DNA from: Comamonas halotolerans
GTDB lineage: Bacteria; Pseudomonadota; Gammaproteobacteria; Burkholderiales; Burkholderiaceae_C
Length of the DNA: 64,000 bases
NCBI RefSeq assembly: GCF_030162935.1
Contig: NZ_JASAUZ010000001.1
Location: 496,001-560,000 of the forward strand
Direction: 5' to 3'
Position 1 is the first letter of the stretch, and each line of letters begins with the position of its first letter. The position numbers and the translations under genes were made by a program. The notes beneath the pieces are model-generated. The model saw nothing but the letters and a program-made list of their open reading frames with translations, did not search any database and was not told the origin of the DNA. Below, piece by piece: positions 37,368 through 46,048 of the stretch.

Positions 37368-38171
37368 CTAGAGTGCCAGGTAATCGGCCAGCACCAAGGA
37401 AGCTTCGGGGGTGAACTGGCCCTGCTCCAACCACTGCAGCAATGTGACCTGGTCAATGCACTGGAACTGCTGCACCTCACCATCCCGGTTATTGGGCTCC
37501 ACCCCTTCTGGCACCGTGGCACTGAACCAGTCGATACGCTCACGCATATAGGCCACACCACCTTTGACCTCATCGCTTGGACAGGCAAAGCTGACCTGCC
37601 CACCATGCTGCAACTGCTGTAGCTGGCGTACGTCCAGCCCAGCTTCTTCCTGGGTTTCGCGCGCCAGCGCACTTTCCAGCGTGTCAGTAGCAGCTACCAT
37701 CCCTCCCATCAATGTGTCCCATTTATTGGGATGATTCGGCTTTTTCTTGCTTCGCTGCTGCACCCATATCCGGCCATCCGGAGACAGGCCAATCAGGTGC
37801 ACTGCATGCGTGGTCACGCCCAGCACACGCACCGCACCACGCTCCACCGTGGCCACACGCTGACCTTGCGGGGTACAGACTGCAATCTGTTCATCACGCC
37901 AAGGGCCGCTGCGCCCTTTTTCCTTCAGCAACTGCGCCAAGGCATTGAGGCCAAACGTCGCATCAGGAGCCACAAAGCTCCAGGCTTCACCCAACCCAGG
38001 CGTCTTCTTGTGCGTAAAGGTAATTCGCTGCCCACGCAGAAAATCTACGTCCACGCTTTCTAAAAATCCCTGCGCCACTGTGCCAATGACCTGCCCGTTC
38101 CACAGCAGTGGCATACGGGGCTGTATGGGTGCGCGCTGTGCGTCATCGCGTAGTTTTTCCAGCCAATTCAT
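37368..38171 (-). CDS. Nudix hydrolase with N-terminal DUF4743-like domain
   Basis: The 267-residue protein has an N-terminal domain (1-115, FLRGQRITFTHKKTPGLGEAW) found in thiamine-pyrophosphokinase-associated Nudix proteins of plants, fungi and proteobacteria, then a Nudix domain (about 115-240) with HLIGLSPDGRIWVQQRS, MGGMVAATDTLESALARET and QEEAGL. These eukaryotic-type enzymes hydrolyse damaged forms of thiamine diphosphate; that role here is inference. It is 18 bases after qorA on the same strand, with an AGGAGA ribosome site. Confidence 0.85.
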   Translation of the reverse strand: MNWLEKLRDDAQRAPIQPRMPLLWNGQVIGTVAQGFLESVDVDFLRGQRITFTHKKTPGLGEAWSFVAPDATFGLNALAQLLKEKGRSGPWRDEQIAVCTPQGQRVATVERGAVRVLGVTTHAVHLIGLSPDGRIWVQQRSKKKPNHPNKWDTLMGGMVAATDTLESALARETQEEAGLDVRQLQQLQHGGQVSFACPSDEVKGGVAYMRERIDWFSATVPEGVEPNNRDGEVQQFQCIDQVTLLQWLEQGQFTPEASLVLADYLAL

Positions 38172-38189
38172 CGTCTCTCCTAAAAAGCC

Positions 38190-39182
38190 TTACACGGTCA
38201 GAATCGTCGACCCCGTGGTTTGCCGTGCTTCCAAAGCTTCGTGCGCTGCACGTACATCTTCCAATGCAAAACGCTGGGTAATATGGATACCGACCTTACC
38301 GCTGGACACCACTTCAAACAAATCATCTGCCATAGCCTGTGTCGCCGAGCGACTATGGGCATAGACAAATAAACTCGGACGTGTCAGATATAGCCCCTTG
38401 GAGGCCAAGGCAGCAAGTGTGATGGGAGGCACGGGTCCTGAAGCGTTGCCAAAAGACACCATCAAGCCAAAACGGCGCAAGCAGGTGAGCGATCCCTCCC
38501 AGGTATCTTTACCCACGCTGTCATAGACCACCTTCACACCTTGCCCAGCAGTGATTTCCTGCACCTTGGCGGCAAAGTCTTCGGTGCGGTAATTGATAGC
38601 ATGCGCAGCGCCATTGGCCAACGCCAATTGGCATTTTTCGTCCGTGCCTGCCGTGGCAATCAACTTCAAGCCCAGTGCTTTGGCCCACTGGCATGCAATG
38701 AGTCCCACACCACCTGCAGCCGCATGGAACAGCACATGGTCGCCCGCGTGCAAACCTTCTGCAGGTACGCATTGCTTGAGCAGGTATTGCGCTGTCAGGC
38801 CTTTGAGCATCATGCCTGCTGCGGTATCGAAGTCGATGCTGTCTGGCAACTTGCATACGTGTGTGGCAGGCATGACCCGACGCTCACAATAACTGCCGGG
38901 AGGGTTGCATGCATACGCCACACGATCACCAATTTGGAGATGACTAACACCGTCACCTACGGCCTCAACCACCCCAGCACCTTCCATACCTAGCTGCAAG
39001 GGCAACGGTAAGGCATACAGCCCAGAACGCTGATAAATATCAATAAAGTTCAAGCCCACAGCATGGTGGCGCAACAAGATTTCGCCTCTGGCGGGTTGCC
39101 CCACTTCTCGCGTCACCACAGTCAAAACATCTGCATCACCATTGCTTGTGATTTGAATAGCTTTGCTAGTGCGGATACTCAT
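38190..39182 (-). CDS. qorA: NADPH:quinone oxidoreductase, zinc-independent MDR family
   Basis: The 330-residue protein has the quinone oxidoreductase (QOR) pattern: NFIDIYQRSGLY, GMEGAGVVEAVGDGV, the nucleotide-binding AAAGGVGLIACQWAKALG, and SFGNASGPVPPI. The zinc-binding residues of alcohol dehydrogenases are absent. QOR reduces quinones with NADPH by one-electron transfer. It is the first gene of a qorA-Nudix pair and divergent from an EamA gene 78 bases away. Confidence 0.9.
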   Translation of the reverse strand: MSIRTSKAIQITSNGDADVLTVVTREVGQPARGEILLRHHAVGLNFIDIYQRSGLYALPLPLQLGMEGAGVVEAVGDGVSHLQIGDRVAYACNPPGSYCERRVMPATHVCKLPDSIDFDTAAGMMLKGLTAQYLLKQCVPAEGLHAGDHVLFHAAAGGVGLIACQWAKALGLKLIATAGTDEKCQLALANGAAHAINYRTEDFAAKVQEITAGQGVKVVYDSVGKDTWEGSLTCLRRFGLMVSFGNASGPVPPITLAALASKGLYLTRPSLFVYAHSRSATQAMADDLFEVVSSGKVGIHITQRFALEDVRAAHEALEARQTTGSTILTV

Positions 39183-39260
39183 GTTCGTATGTCTCCTTTG
39201 TTGCGTTATTCGACGACAAGCTTTCTATCGTGCCATGTTCGTATCGCACCACAATGACAC

Positions 39261-40193
39261 ATGCGCGCTACCATTCCGAGGATGAGTTCCCCATTGACAT
39301 TCAGCACGGTTGCCATGCTGACATTGGCACCCCTGCTTTGGGCGGGTAATGCCATCGTTGGACGACTGGTACACGACCTCATTTCCCCCTTCACCTTGAA
39401 CCTGGTGCGCTGGTGCATTGCATTCATAGTACTGCTACCGCTGGCTGGGTATGTACTACGCAAAAACAGTGCCATTTGGCTATGCTGGAAGCAGTACGCC
39501 GTACTCGGCGTTCTTGGTATCGGCAGCTATAACGCCCTGCTATATCTGGCCCTTAAAACCTCGTCACCACTGAACGTGACACTGGTGGGCTCCAGCATGC
39601 CCATTTGGATGCTGGTAATTGGCCGTATCTGGTTTGGCAATACCATCAGCCCTCGACAAGCCTTAGGCGCCGTGCTGTCAGTACTCGGCGTGGCCGTTGT
39701 ACTGAGCCGCGGCAATGCACAGCAACTTTTGGGATTGCAGTTGGTCCCAGGTGACTGGTTTATTTTGCTGGCCACAATTGTCTGGTCACTCTACAGCTGG
39801 CTGCTAGCACGCAGTGCACAAACCATGTCCAGTCAGTCCGAAATTCGGGGTAACTGGGCGGCTTTTCTCATGGCTCAGATGGTGTTTGGCATTGCGTGGT
39901 CTGCTCTCCTGGCCGGTGGTGAAGTGGCTGCTGGAGACTTCATCCTGCGGCCCAGTTGGACACTGGCTGCAGCCATGCTGTTCATCGTGATGGGACCTGC
40001 CATTCTTGCCTACCGCTTCTGGGGAGAAGGCGTTCGCCGTGCAGGCCCGGCTACCGCAGGCTTTTTTGGCAACCTGATTCCCTTGTTCACAGCACTGCTG
40101 TCCATCCCTTTCCTGGGCCAGATTCCGCAGCTTTACCATGCGCTGGCATTTGCACTGATCGTGGGAGGTATCGTGGTATCTTCACGCCGCTGA
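39261..40193 (+). CDS. EamA-family drug/metabolite transporter
   Basis: A 310-residue protein with ten hydrophobic segments in two EamA repeats; signatures are TLAPLLWAGNAIVGRL, YNALLYLALKTSSPLNVTLVGSSMP and the C-terminal GPATAGFFGNLIPLFTALLS. Members export metabolites such as amino acids; the substrate here is unknown. I list ATG 39261; ATG 39282 is a plausible alternative that better matches homologue starts, though its GAGG lies too close to serve as a ribosome site. It is divergent from qorA and followed by a terminator. Confidence 0.85.
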   Translation: MRATIPRMSSPLTFSTVAMLTLAPLLWAGNAIVGRLVHDLISPFTLNLVRWCIAFIVLLPLAGYVLRKNSAIWLCWKQYAVLGVLGIGSYNALLYLALKTSSPLNVTLVGSSMPIWMLVIGRIWFGNTISPRQALGAVLSVLGVAVVLSRGNAQQLLGLQLVPGDWFILLATIVWSLYSWLLARSAQTMSSQSEIRGNWAAFLMAQMVFGIAWSALLAGGEVAAGDFILRPSWTLAAAMLFIVMGPAILAYRFWGEGVRRAGPATAGFFGNLIPLFTALLSIPFLGQIPQLYHALAFALIVGGIVVSSRR

Positions 40194-40212
40194 TCGGCAC
40201 TGATCCTTCATG

Positions 40213-40239
40213 AAAAAGGCAGCTTAAGCTGCCTTTTTT
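40213..40239. terminator. Bidirectional terminator between EamA (+) and SDR (-)
   Basis: AAAAAGGCAGC/GCTGCCTTTTT with a TTAA loop, 19 bases after the EamA stop and 14 bases before the SDR stop. Confidence 0.9.
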
Positions 40240-40252
40240 ATAGCTGCATACC

Positions 40253-41050
40253 TCAGAAGGTGCCTCCGAACAAGCCGCCATCAGGCAAAATATTCTGCCC
40301 TGTCATATAGCCTGCTTGCTGGCTGCACAAAAACGCACAGATTGCGCCAAACTCGTCGGAATTGCCAAAGCGTTTGGCAGGAATCTGGGCCGCTTGAACG
40401 CGGCGGATATCCGCTACGTCTTTTCCACTCTTGACAGCCGCAGCCTGGTGGGTTGCGGCCAATCGGTCAGTATCGAACTTGCCTGGCAACAAGTTGTTGA
40501 TGGTGACTCCTTGCGCTGCGATGCTCGAACGCGCAAGCCCCGCCACAAACCCCGTGAGTCCGCTACGTGCGCCATTGGACAAACCCAGGATATCAATCGG
40601 AGCTTTCACCGCGCTGGACGTGATGTTGACAATGCGGCCAAAACCACGCGCTGCCATGCCATCCACCGTGGCCTTCATCAGTTCAATGGGAGTGAGCATA
40701 TTGCCATCCACTGCCTTGATCCAGGCCTCACGATCCCATTCACGAAAATCTCCAGTCGGAGGGCCGCCGGCATTGGTGACCACAATGTCAAAGTTTTTAC
40801 CTGGGCCAGATGGCACATTGAACACTGCTTCGCGCCCCTGCGAACTGGTGATGTCGCTCGCAACGGCCAACACCTTGACCTGCGGATTAAGCGCCTGCAA
40901 CTGCACGGCAGCTGCTTGCAGTGCGACCTCTCCGCGCGCGTTGATCACCACGTTCACCCCCTCTTGCACCAGCGCTTTGGCGCAGCCAAAGCCCAGGCCC
41001 TTGCTGGCACCGCACACCAAAGCCCACTTGCCTGCAATTCCCAAATCCAT
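40253..41050 (-). CDS. SDR family oxidoreductase lacking the canonical Tyr/Lys
   Basis: The 265-residue protein has the SDR cofactor loop GASKGLG (14-20), NAGG (93-96) and catalytic-type Ser145/146, with a C-terminal NILPDGGLFGGTF. At the Y-x-x-x-K site it reads L-G-L-S-N (155-159), so both the Tyr and the Lys are replaced. The same LSNGAR sequence occurs in a wider SDR subgroup annotated as 3-oxoacyl reductase-like, so this is not a sequencing error. It is 14 bases after an EamA gene on the same strand, with an AGGAG site, and probably cotranscribed. Substrate unknown. Confidence 0.83.
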   Translation of the reverse strand: MDLGIAGKWALVCGASKGLGFGCAKALVQEGVNVVINARGEVALQAAAVQLQALNPQVKVLAVASDITSSQGREAVFNVPSGPGKNFDIVVTNAGGPPTGDFREWDREAWIKAVDGNMLTPIELMKATVDGMAARGFGRIVNITSSAVKAPIDILGLSNGARSGLTGFVAGLARSSIAAQGVTINNLLPGKFDTDRLAATHQAAAVKSGKDVADIRRVQAAQIPAKRFGNSDEFGAICAFLCSQQAGYMTGQNILPDGGLFGGTF

Positions 41051-41064
41051 ATTTGTCTCCTTCT

Positions 41065-42003
41065 TTATGGTTGCACCGCGCGAGGCTTTCGCGCCCAGCG
41101 CGTAAATACAAAAATACCCAGCACCACCAGACTGGTCCCGGCCACCATATAAGCATTGAGCTGCTCATCAAGCAACCACACGCCCATCAGAATGGTGGAA
41201 AGGGGGCCAATCATGCCGGTTTGCGCAGTCATGTCAGCGCCTATACGCTCAATGGCCATCATGACCATCAGCACAGGAGCCACCGTGCATACCGTGGCGT
41301 TGAGCACTGAAAGCCACAACACCTGCGGAGCCACCTGCATGGCCGACAAAGGCTGCGTGATGAGAAACTGCGCAATACAAAAAAAGCACGCTGCACTGGA
41401 TGCCAGGCCCACCAGACGCAAGGATCCCAGGCGCTTGACCATTTCTCCGCTGTATACCATGTAGATGGCATAGCTGATGGCGCTGGCCAGCACCAGCAAA
41501 GCGCCCCACACAGCGCCAGCACCCTGCGCACCTGCCTCATGACCAAACACCAGCAGCACACCACAATAGCTCAGCAGCATGCCGACAAACTGCCCCCAGG
41601 TAATGCCACGTTTGTAGACGATCCACCCAAAGATCACCACCAAAGTGGGGTTGAGGTAGAGGATCAGGCGCTCCAGAGCCGCCGAAATATAGGCCAGCCC
41701 GGCAAAGTCGAGATAACTGGCTAGGTAGTAACCTGAAAAACCAAGGCCCATGACGCCCAGCCAATCCTTGCGGGCAAGCGCTGCTTTTCCGCGCCCTGCC
41801 CACCACGCCATCAACAAGAACACGGGTAATGCAAACAGCATGCGGTACATCAGCAGTGTGACCGCATCCACACCATAGCGGTAAGCCAGCTTCACAATGA
41901 TGGCTTTGCCGCTGAATGCAATCGCGCCCAGTACGGCCAGCGTCAACCCCAGCGCAATTCCTTTCTGAGACTGCCGTACGGACAAATGCTTAACTACTGC
42001 CAC
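41065..42003 (-). CDS. EamA-family transporter (second)
   Basis: A 312-residue, ten-helix EamA protein unrelated in detail to the one at 39261. It shows GAIAFSGKAIIVKLAYRYGVD, the GYYLASYLDFAGLAYISAALERL repeat motif and the C-terminal TGMIGPLSTILMGVWLLDE. The start is GTG 42003. It lies 43 bases downstream of the DUF3422 gene and 14 bases upstream of the SDR gene, so all three may form one unit. Substrate unknown. Confidence 0.85.
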   Translation of the reverse strand: MAVVKHLSVRQSQKGIALGLTLAVLGAIAFSGKAIIVKLAYRYGVDAVTLLMYRMLFALPVFLLMAWWAGRGKAALARKDWLGVMGLGFSGYYLASYLDFAGLAYISAALERLILYLNPTLVVIFGWIVYKRGITWGQFVGMLLSYCGVLLVFGHEAGAQGAGAVWGALLVLASAISYAIYMVYSGEMVKRLGSLRLVGLASSAACFFCIAQFLITQPLSAMQVAPQVLWLSVLNATVCTVAPVLMVMMAIERIGADMTAQTGMIGPLSTILMGVWLLDEQLNAYMVAGTSLVVLGIFVFTRWARKPRAVQP

Positions 42004-42046
42004 TTTTCAATTCCAACCTGGCCCCATATCCAAAGCATTCGCACAT

Positions 42047-43360
42047 TCAATGCTTGTTACCAAACAAACGATGGTGCAAACGGCGCAGCGACCACCACAC
42101 GCTGAATGCCACCAAGGGGATGGCAATCGCCGCAGTGATCTCAGGTGACAAAGGCCAGCCCATTTTCTGTGCGCCCTTGGTCAGGTAAGTAATCAAGCCG
42201 GTGATGTAGTAGGTGATGGCCGCCACCGACAAGCCTTCCACTGTGGACTGCAGCTTCAACTGCATGCCTTGCCGGTCATTCATCGTGGCCAGAATCTCCT
42301 GATTGCTTTGCTGCTGTTCAATCTCGACACGGGTGCGCAGCAAATTGCTGACGCGTGAGACCCGTTGCGACAAAGCGTTTTGCCGGTGCACTGCCCATTC
42401 GCAGGTACTGCGTGCAGGTGACAAGCGTCGCTCCATGAACTCCTGCATGGTCAGCAACCCCGACAGCCGCTCTTCGCGCAAATCATGGATGCGTTTATCC
42501 ACCAGCTCAAAATACGCCTTGCTGGCCGAAAAGCGGGAATGCGTGGCTGCGTATTCGCTCTCCACCTGTCCGGCCAAGCGCGTCAGCCGATCCAGCAACA
42601 CAGGCTCATCGTCGCGCCCTGCTTCACGGATGGCCTGCGCCAACTCAGCCAGTTCCTTTTCCGCAGTCCCCAGCACTACCGCCGCTTTGCGTGCAGCGGG
42701 TAAACCCAGCAGTGCTGCCATTCGGTAGGTCTCTATCTCCAGCACACGCTGCACCAAACGACCCAGCCGGCGCGCACTGATATTGTCAGAAGGCTTGACC
42801 AGCATGCGTGAATATCCGTCAGCATGGATGGCGAAGTCGGTACAAACTTCGGTATGCCCCACATGCACGGCCGAACCAGCCAAAGTCTCGTCGTTGAGCA
42901 TTTGCTGAACCAGGTGCTTGATGCCACGCCCTTCGCATTGTGCATCTTTGACAATCCACAAATGCACGCTGCTCAGACACTGGCCCGGCAAGTCTTCCAG
43001 CCATTGCTGTGGGACTTCTTCGATGGCGGTCACGGGCGAACGCACATCCAGCGGAGCATCAACAGCCAAAGGCACCATGAACGTCCAGGTGACAAACTCT
43101 GTGTGCAACTCCCAACGCAGGCGGAAAGCCCCGAAATCCATGCGCAGATGCGTGCAATCTTCGTCTGGCCCTGTGCGGTGATGATCGTGCATCAAGGCCG
43201 CCAGATGTGCACGACTGGCTTCGCGCTGTGCCGGATCGGTCAGCATCACCACATGCGTGATCGCAGCCGGTCCGTTGACGGGCTCCGCAGGTCGAGCATG
43301 CACCTCGTTGTGCAATACGGCGCGTAGAGGATGCTGGTTAGGCTGAGGCAGGACTGGCAT
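42047..43360 (-). CDS. DUF3422 family membrane-anchored protein
   Basis: The 437-residue protein begins MPVLPQPNQHPLRAVLHNEVHARP, which is the DUF3422 signature, followed by a soluble region (ALMHDHHRTGP, RWELHTEFVTWTF), a long helical and coiled-coil-like part (about 230-380) and two C-terminal membrane helices (about 385-425). The function is unknown. ATG 43360 is preferred to a TTG eight codons upstream because homologues begin at the proline-rich segment. It starts the DUF3422-EamA-SDR strand run. Confidence 0.85.
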   Translation of the reverse strand: MPVLPQPNQHPLRAVLHNEVHARPAEPVNGPAAITHVVMLTDPAQREASRAHLAALMHDHHRTGPDEDCTHLRMDFGAFRLRWELHTEFVTWTFMVPLAVDAPLDVRSPVTAIEEVPQQWLEDLPGQCLSSVHLWIVKDAQCEGRGIKHLVQQMLNDETLAGSAVHVGHTEVCTDFAIHADGYSRMLVKPSDNISARRLGRLVQRVLEIETYRMAALLGLPAARKAAVVLGTAEKELAELAQAIREAGRDDEPVLLDRLTRLAGQVESEYAATHSRFSASKAYFELVDKRIHDLREERLSGLLTMQEFMERRLSPARSTCEWAVHRQNALSQRVSRVSNLLRTRVEIEQQQSNQEILATMNDRQGMQLKLQSTVEGLSVAAITYYITGLITYLTKGAQKMGWPLSPEITAAIAIPLVAFSVWWSLRRLHHRLFGNKH

Positions 43361-43661
43361 AGAAAAAGCGCAAGACAAAGGCAAACAATCACGTATTGTG
43401 GGGCTTTCCCCAAGTCATGCGACCGCACAAACAAAGTAGCCCCGTATCGCAAAACTACACAACAGCGTCAAAAGCACGCACTAGACATTCCATGGAAGGC
43501 AGCCTTCGTGCCAATCCACACGCCTGCTGCCTACCGTCGTACAGCCATTCTGGTTGAAGTGCACGCACTACCACACCAAACACAGCAGACAATCCCGATA
43601 CAGCCCCCGCTCCCGCAGGCTCTAAAAGGGTTCGCTCAGTAGTCCTCCTTCAGAAAAGCAT
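43361..43661. other. Intergenic region upstream of the DUF3422 gene
   Basis: A 300-base gap before the tctA terminator. It must contain the DUF3422 promoter; I see no convincing hexamer pair, gene or repeat. Confidence 0.35.
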
Positions 43662-43687
43662 AAAAAAAGCGCCCCGAAGGGCGCTTT
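43662..43687 (-). terminator. Intrinsic terminator after tctA
   Basis: On the minus strand AAAGCGCCC/GGGCGCTTT with a TTCG loop is followed by seven T residues, 24 bases after the tctA stop. Confidence 0.9.
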
Positions 43688-43711
43688 CAATTCAGTTTAG
43701 CCAGAAGGCTT

Positions 43712-45223
43712 TTACTCTTCCACAAAGGCTTCTTCGCGTTTGTTCTTCACTGCAGGCAAGCACACGATGATCAACAGGATCACAGCCAAGGCCAGCATCA
43801 CTGCGGAGATAGGACGTGTCACAAACACCGACCAGTCACCGCGCGACAGCAGCAGTGCACGACGCAGGTTTTCTTCCATCATTGGGCCCAGAATGAAGCC
43901 CAGCAGCAGCGGAGCGGGTTCTGTACCCAGCTTGTAGAACACATAGCCCACAAAACCGAAGATACCAACCAGCCACACGTCGAACTCGGAGTTCTTGGTG
44001 CCATATACGCCCACTGCACAGAACAGCACGATGGCAGGGAACAACCAGCGATAAGGCACAGACAGCAGCTTGATCCACATCCCAATCATGGGCAGGTTCA
44101 AAATGATCAGCATGGCATTACCAATCCACATCGAGGCGATCAAACCCCAGAACAGCTCGGGATTGCTGGTCATCACTTGAGGACCTGGCTGAATGTTGTG
44201 GATGGTCATCGCGCCCACCATCAGAGCCATCACAGCGTTCGGAGGAATGCCCAGTGTCAGCAGCGGAATGAACGATGTCTGAGAGCCTGCGTTGTTGGCC
44301 GACTCAGGCGCTGTCACGCCGCGGATATTGCCTTGACCAAAGGGCACTTCACCAGGCTGCAGCTTGGTTTTCTTTTCGATGGTGTAAGCCGCAAAAGCCG
44401 ACAGCATGGCACCACCACCGGGCAAGATACCCAGCGCAGAACCCAACGCCGTACCACGCACCATGGCGGGGAACATGCGCTTCAAATCCTGACCTGTAGG
44501 CATCAGACCCTTGACCTTGGCAGTGAAGATTTCACGCTCGTCTTCAGGCTTGGACAGATTGGCAATGATTTCACCATAACCGAACACACCCATGGCGATC
44601 ACGACGAAGTCGATACCATCGGTCATTTCAGGAATGTCAAAGCTATAGCGTGCCACACCAGAGTTCACGTCGGTGCCGATCATGCCGAACAGCAGACCCA
44701 GCACAATCATGCCAATCGCCTTCAGCAACGAACCCGAAGCCAGCACCACAGCACCGATCAGGCCCAGAACCATCAGCGAGAAGTACTCTGCAGGACCGAA
44801 CATAAAGGCCACTTCGGTCAACGGAGGCGCAAAGGCAGCCAAGATGATGGTACCCACACAGCCAGCGAAGAAGGAGCCAATACCCGCAGCCGCCAAGGCG
44901 GGGCCTGCACGACCCTTGCGGGCCATCTGGTAGCCGTCAATCATCGTCACCACCGACGAAGACTCACCTGGCAAGTTCACCAAAATGGCAGTGGTGGAGC
45001 CGCCGTACTGGGCACCGTAGTAGATACCGGCCAGCATGATCAGCGCAGCCACAGGTGGCAGCGAATAAGTGGCGGGCAGCAACATCGCGATCGTCGCGAC
45101 AGGACCCAGACCCGGCAAGATACCGATCAGCGTACCCAAGATACAGCCGATCAAGCAGTAAATCAGGTTTTGCGCTGTAAAGGCAACGCCAAAACCCATC
45201 GACAAGTGTTCAATCAATTCCAC
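43712..45223 (-). CDS. tctA: Tripartite tricarboxylate transporter permease TctA
   Basis: The large membrane subunit of a TTT transporter, 503 residues with about eleven helices. Signatures are IGILPGLGPVATIAMLLPATY, the GIYYGAQYGGSTTAILVNLPGE loop and the repeat GILPGGGAMLSAF. It uses sodium and an extracytoplasmic binding protein to import carboxylates. The start is GTG 45223 with an AGGAG site. It is 22 bases after tctB. No tctC (Bug-type binding protein) is in the window, so the pair must use a binding protein encoded elsewhere. Confidence 0.95.
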   Translation of the reverse strand: MELIEHLSMGFGVAFTAQNLIYCLIGCILGTLIGILPGLGPVATIAMLLPATYSLPPVAALIMLAGIYYGAQYGGSTTAILVNLPGESSSVVTMIDGYQMARKGRAGPALAAAGIGSFFAGCVGTIILAAFAPPLTEVAFMFGPAEYFSLMVLGLIGAVVLASGSLLKAIGMIVLGLLFGMIGTDVNSGVARYSFDIPEMTDGIDFVVIAMGVFGYGEIIANLSKPEDEREIFTAKVKGLMPTGQDLKRMFPAMVRGTALGSALGILPGGGAMLSAFAAYTIEKKTKLQPGEVPFGQGNIRGVTAPESANNAGSQTSFIPLLTLGIPPNAVMALMVGAMTIHNIQPGPQVMTSNPELFWGLIASMWIGNAMLIILNLPMIGMWIKLLSVPYRWLFPAIVLFCAVGVYGTKNSEFDVWLVGIFGFVGYVFYKLGTEPAPLLLGFILGPMMEENLRRALLLSRGDWSVFVTRPISAVMLALAVILLIIVCLPAVKNKREEAFVEE

Positions 45224-45245
45224 GATTCAGATCTCCTGCAGGCGT

Positions 45246-45734
45246 TTAACCGACGATGAAGGAAGGCCACACAGGGAACTGCAAGCTCAGCGCCCAAACG
45301 AACACCGCATAGCTACCAATGGCCAGCACAGTCGCCAGGATCAATGTTTCTTTGATGTTGGCTTCTTTGCGGGCATAGCTGGCAATCAGCACCAGTGCGT
45401 AGATTGCAACGATCAAGCCAAAGCCTGGGATTCCCAAAGCAGGCACACCCACCAGCAAAATGCCGAAAGCAAAGTTGGCAGCCAAGATGAAGAAAACTTG
45501 GCGCCAGGCCCACTTGCCTACTGGATCACCATCGCTGGGACCATTCAGAGTGGCTTTGAAAGCAATCACCGAGCCGATCAAAGCCAGGAGCACACCCAAA
45601 ATCATTGGAAAGTAGCCAGGGCCCATGCGAGCACCTGTGCCGATGCTGTATTCAGTTGCGCCAATGGCAAAAGCGCCACCGACCACCAAATACATCAAAC
45701 CGGCAAAAAAGTCTTTTTGACTCTTGATTTTCAC
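45246..45734 (-). CDS. tctB: Tripartite tricarboxylate transporter small subunit TctB
   Basis: The 162-residue protein has four hydrophobic helices (about 9-28, 40-60, 78-115 with a short break, 125-155) and the TctB opening KIKSQKDFFAGLMYLVVGGAF with GPGYFPMILGVLLALIG. It forms the membrane part with TctA. The start is GTG 45734 with a GGGAGA site. The upstream region contains the minisatellite at 45922-46040, so the tctBA promoter must lie in the 180 bases between. Confidence 0.93.
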   Translation of the reverse strand: MKIKSQKDFFAGLMYLVVGGAFAIGATEYSIGTGARMGPGYFPMILGVLLALIGSVIAFKATLNGPSDGDPVGKWAWRQVFFILAANFAFGILLVGVPALGIPGFGLIVAIYALVLIASYARKEANIKETLILATVLAIGSYAVFVWALSLQFPVWPSFIVG

Positions 45735-45921
45735 GAAACGTCTCCCATGAGAGGATTTACGACGGTTCGAATTCTGTAAGCAAACTTAAGGTGAATTTAT
45801 GTGGGTACCACCTACGGATAAACCGCTAGTCCCCTCCGAAACAGCCGATATCCAAGTGTTAACCCTAGGCAATCATCTGTGTAAGCAAGCGCACTGGCTG
45901 CAGCAAGATGTTGAATATCGG

Positions 45922-46040
45922 CGCACCACCAACACCACCAACACCACCAACACCACCAACACCACCAACACCACCAACACCACCAACACCACCAACACCA
46001 CCAACACCACCAACACCAACAACACCAACAACACCAACAA
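45922..46040. repeat. 9-bp minisatellite (AACACCACC)n flanked by a 9-bp inverted repeat
   Basis: From 45931 nine exact copies of AACACCACC are followed by three of AACACCAAC (to 46038). The array is bracketed by TGAATATCG (45912-45920) and CGATATTCA (46043-46051), which can pair. The right arm overlaps the gspE stop codon. On the minus strand the array reads GGTGGTGTT, with regular GG tracts that could form two-quartet G-quadruplexes. The 314-base gap 45735-46048 holds this array and the tctB promoter region; no protein is supported, although plus-strand frames read Asn-Thr-Thr or Pro-Pro-Thr repeats. Confidence 0.9.
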
Positions 46041-46048
46041 CGCGATAT

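Noticed and set aside
44177-45259. A 360-codon plus-strand open frame opposite tctA
   Set aside because: It is rich in His, Gln and Arg, typical of antisense to a membrane protein, and matches no family.
45922-46040. CRISPR array
   Set aside because: The units are 9 bp and directly tandem, with no spacers and no cas genes in the window.
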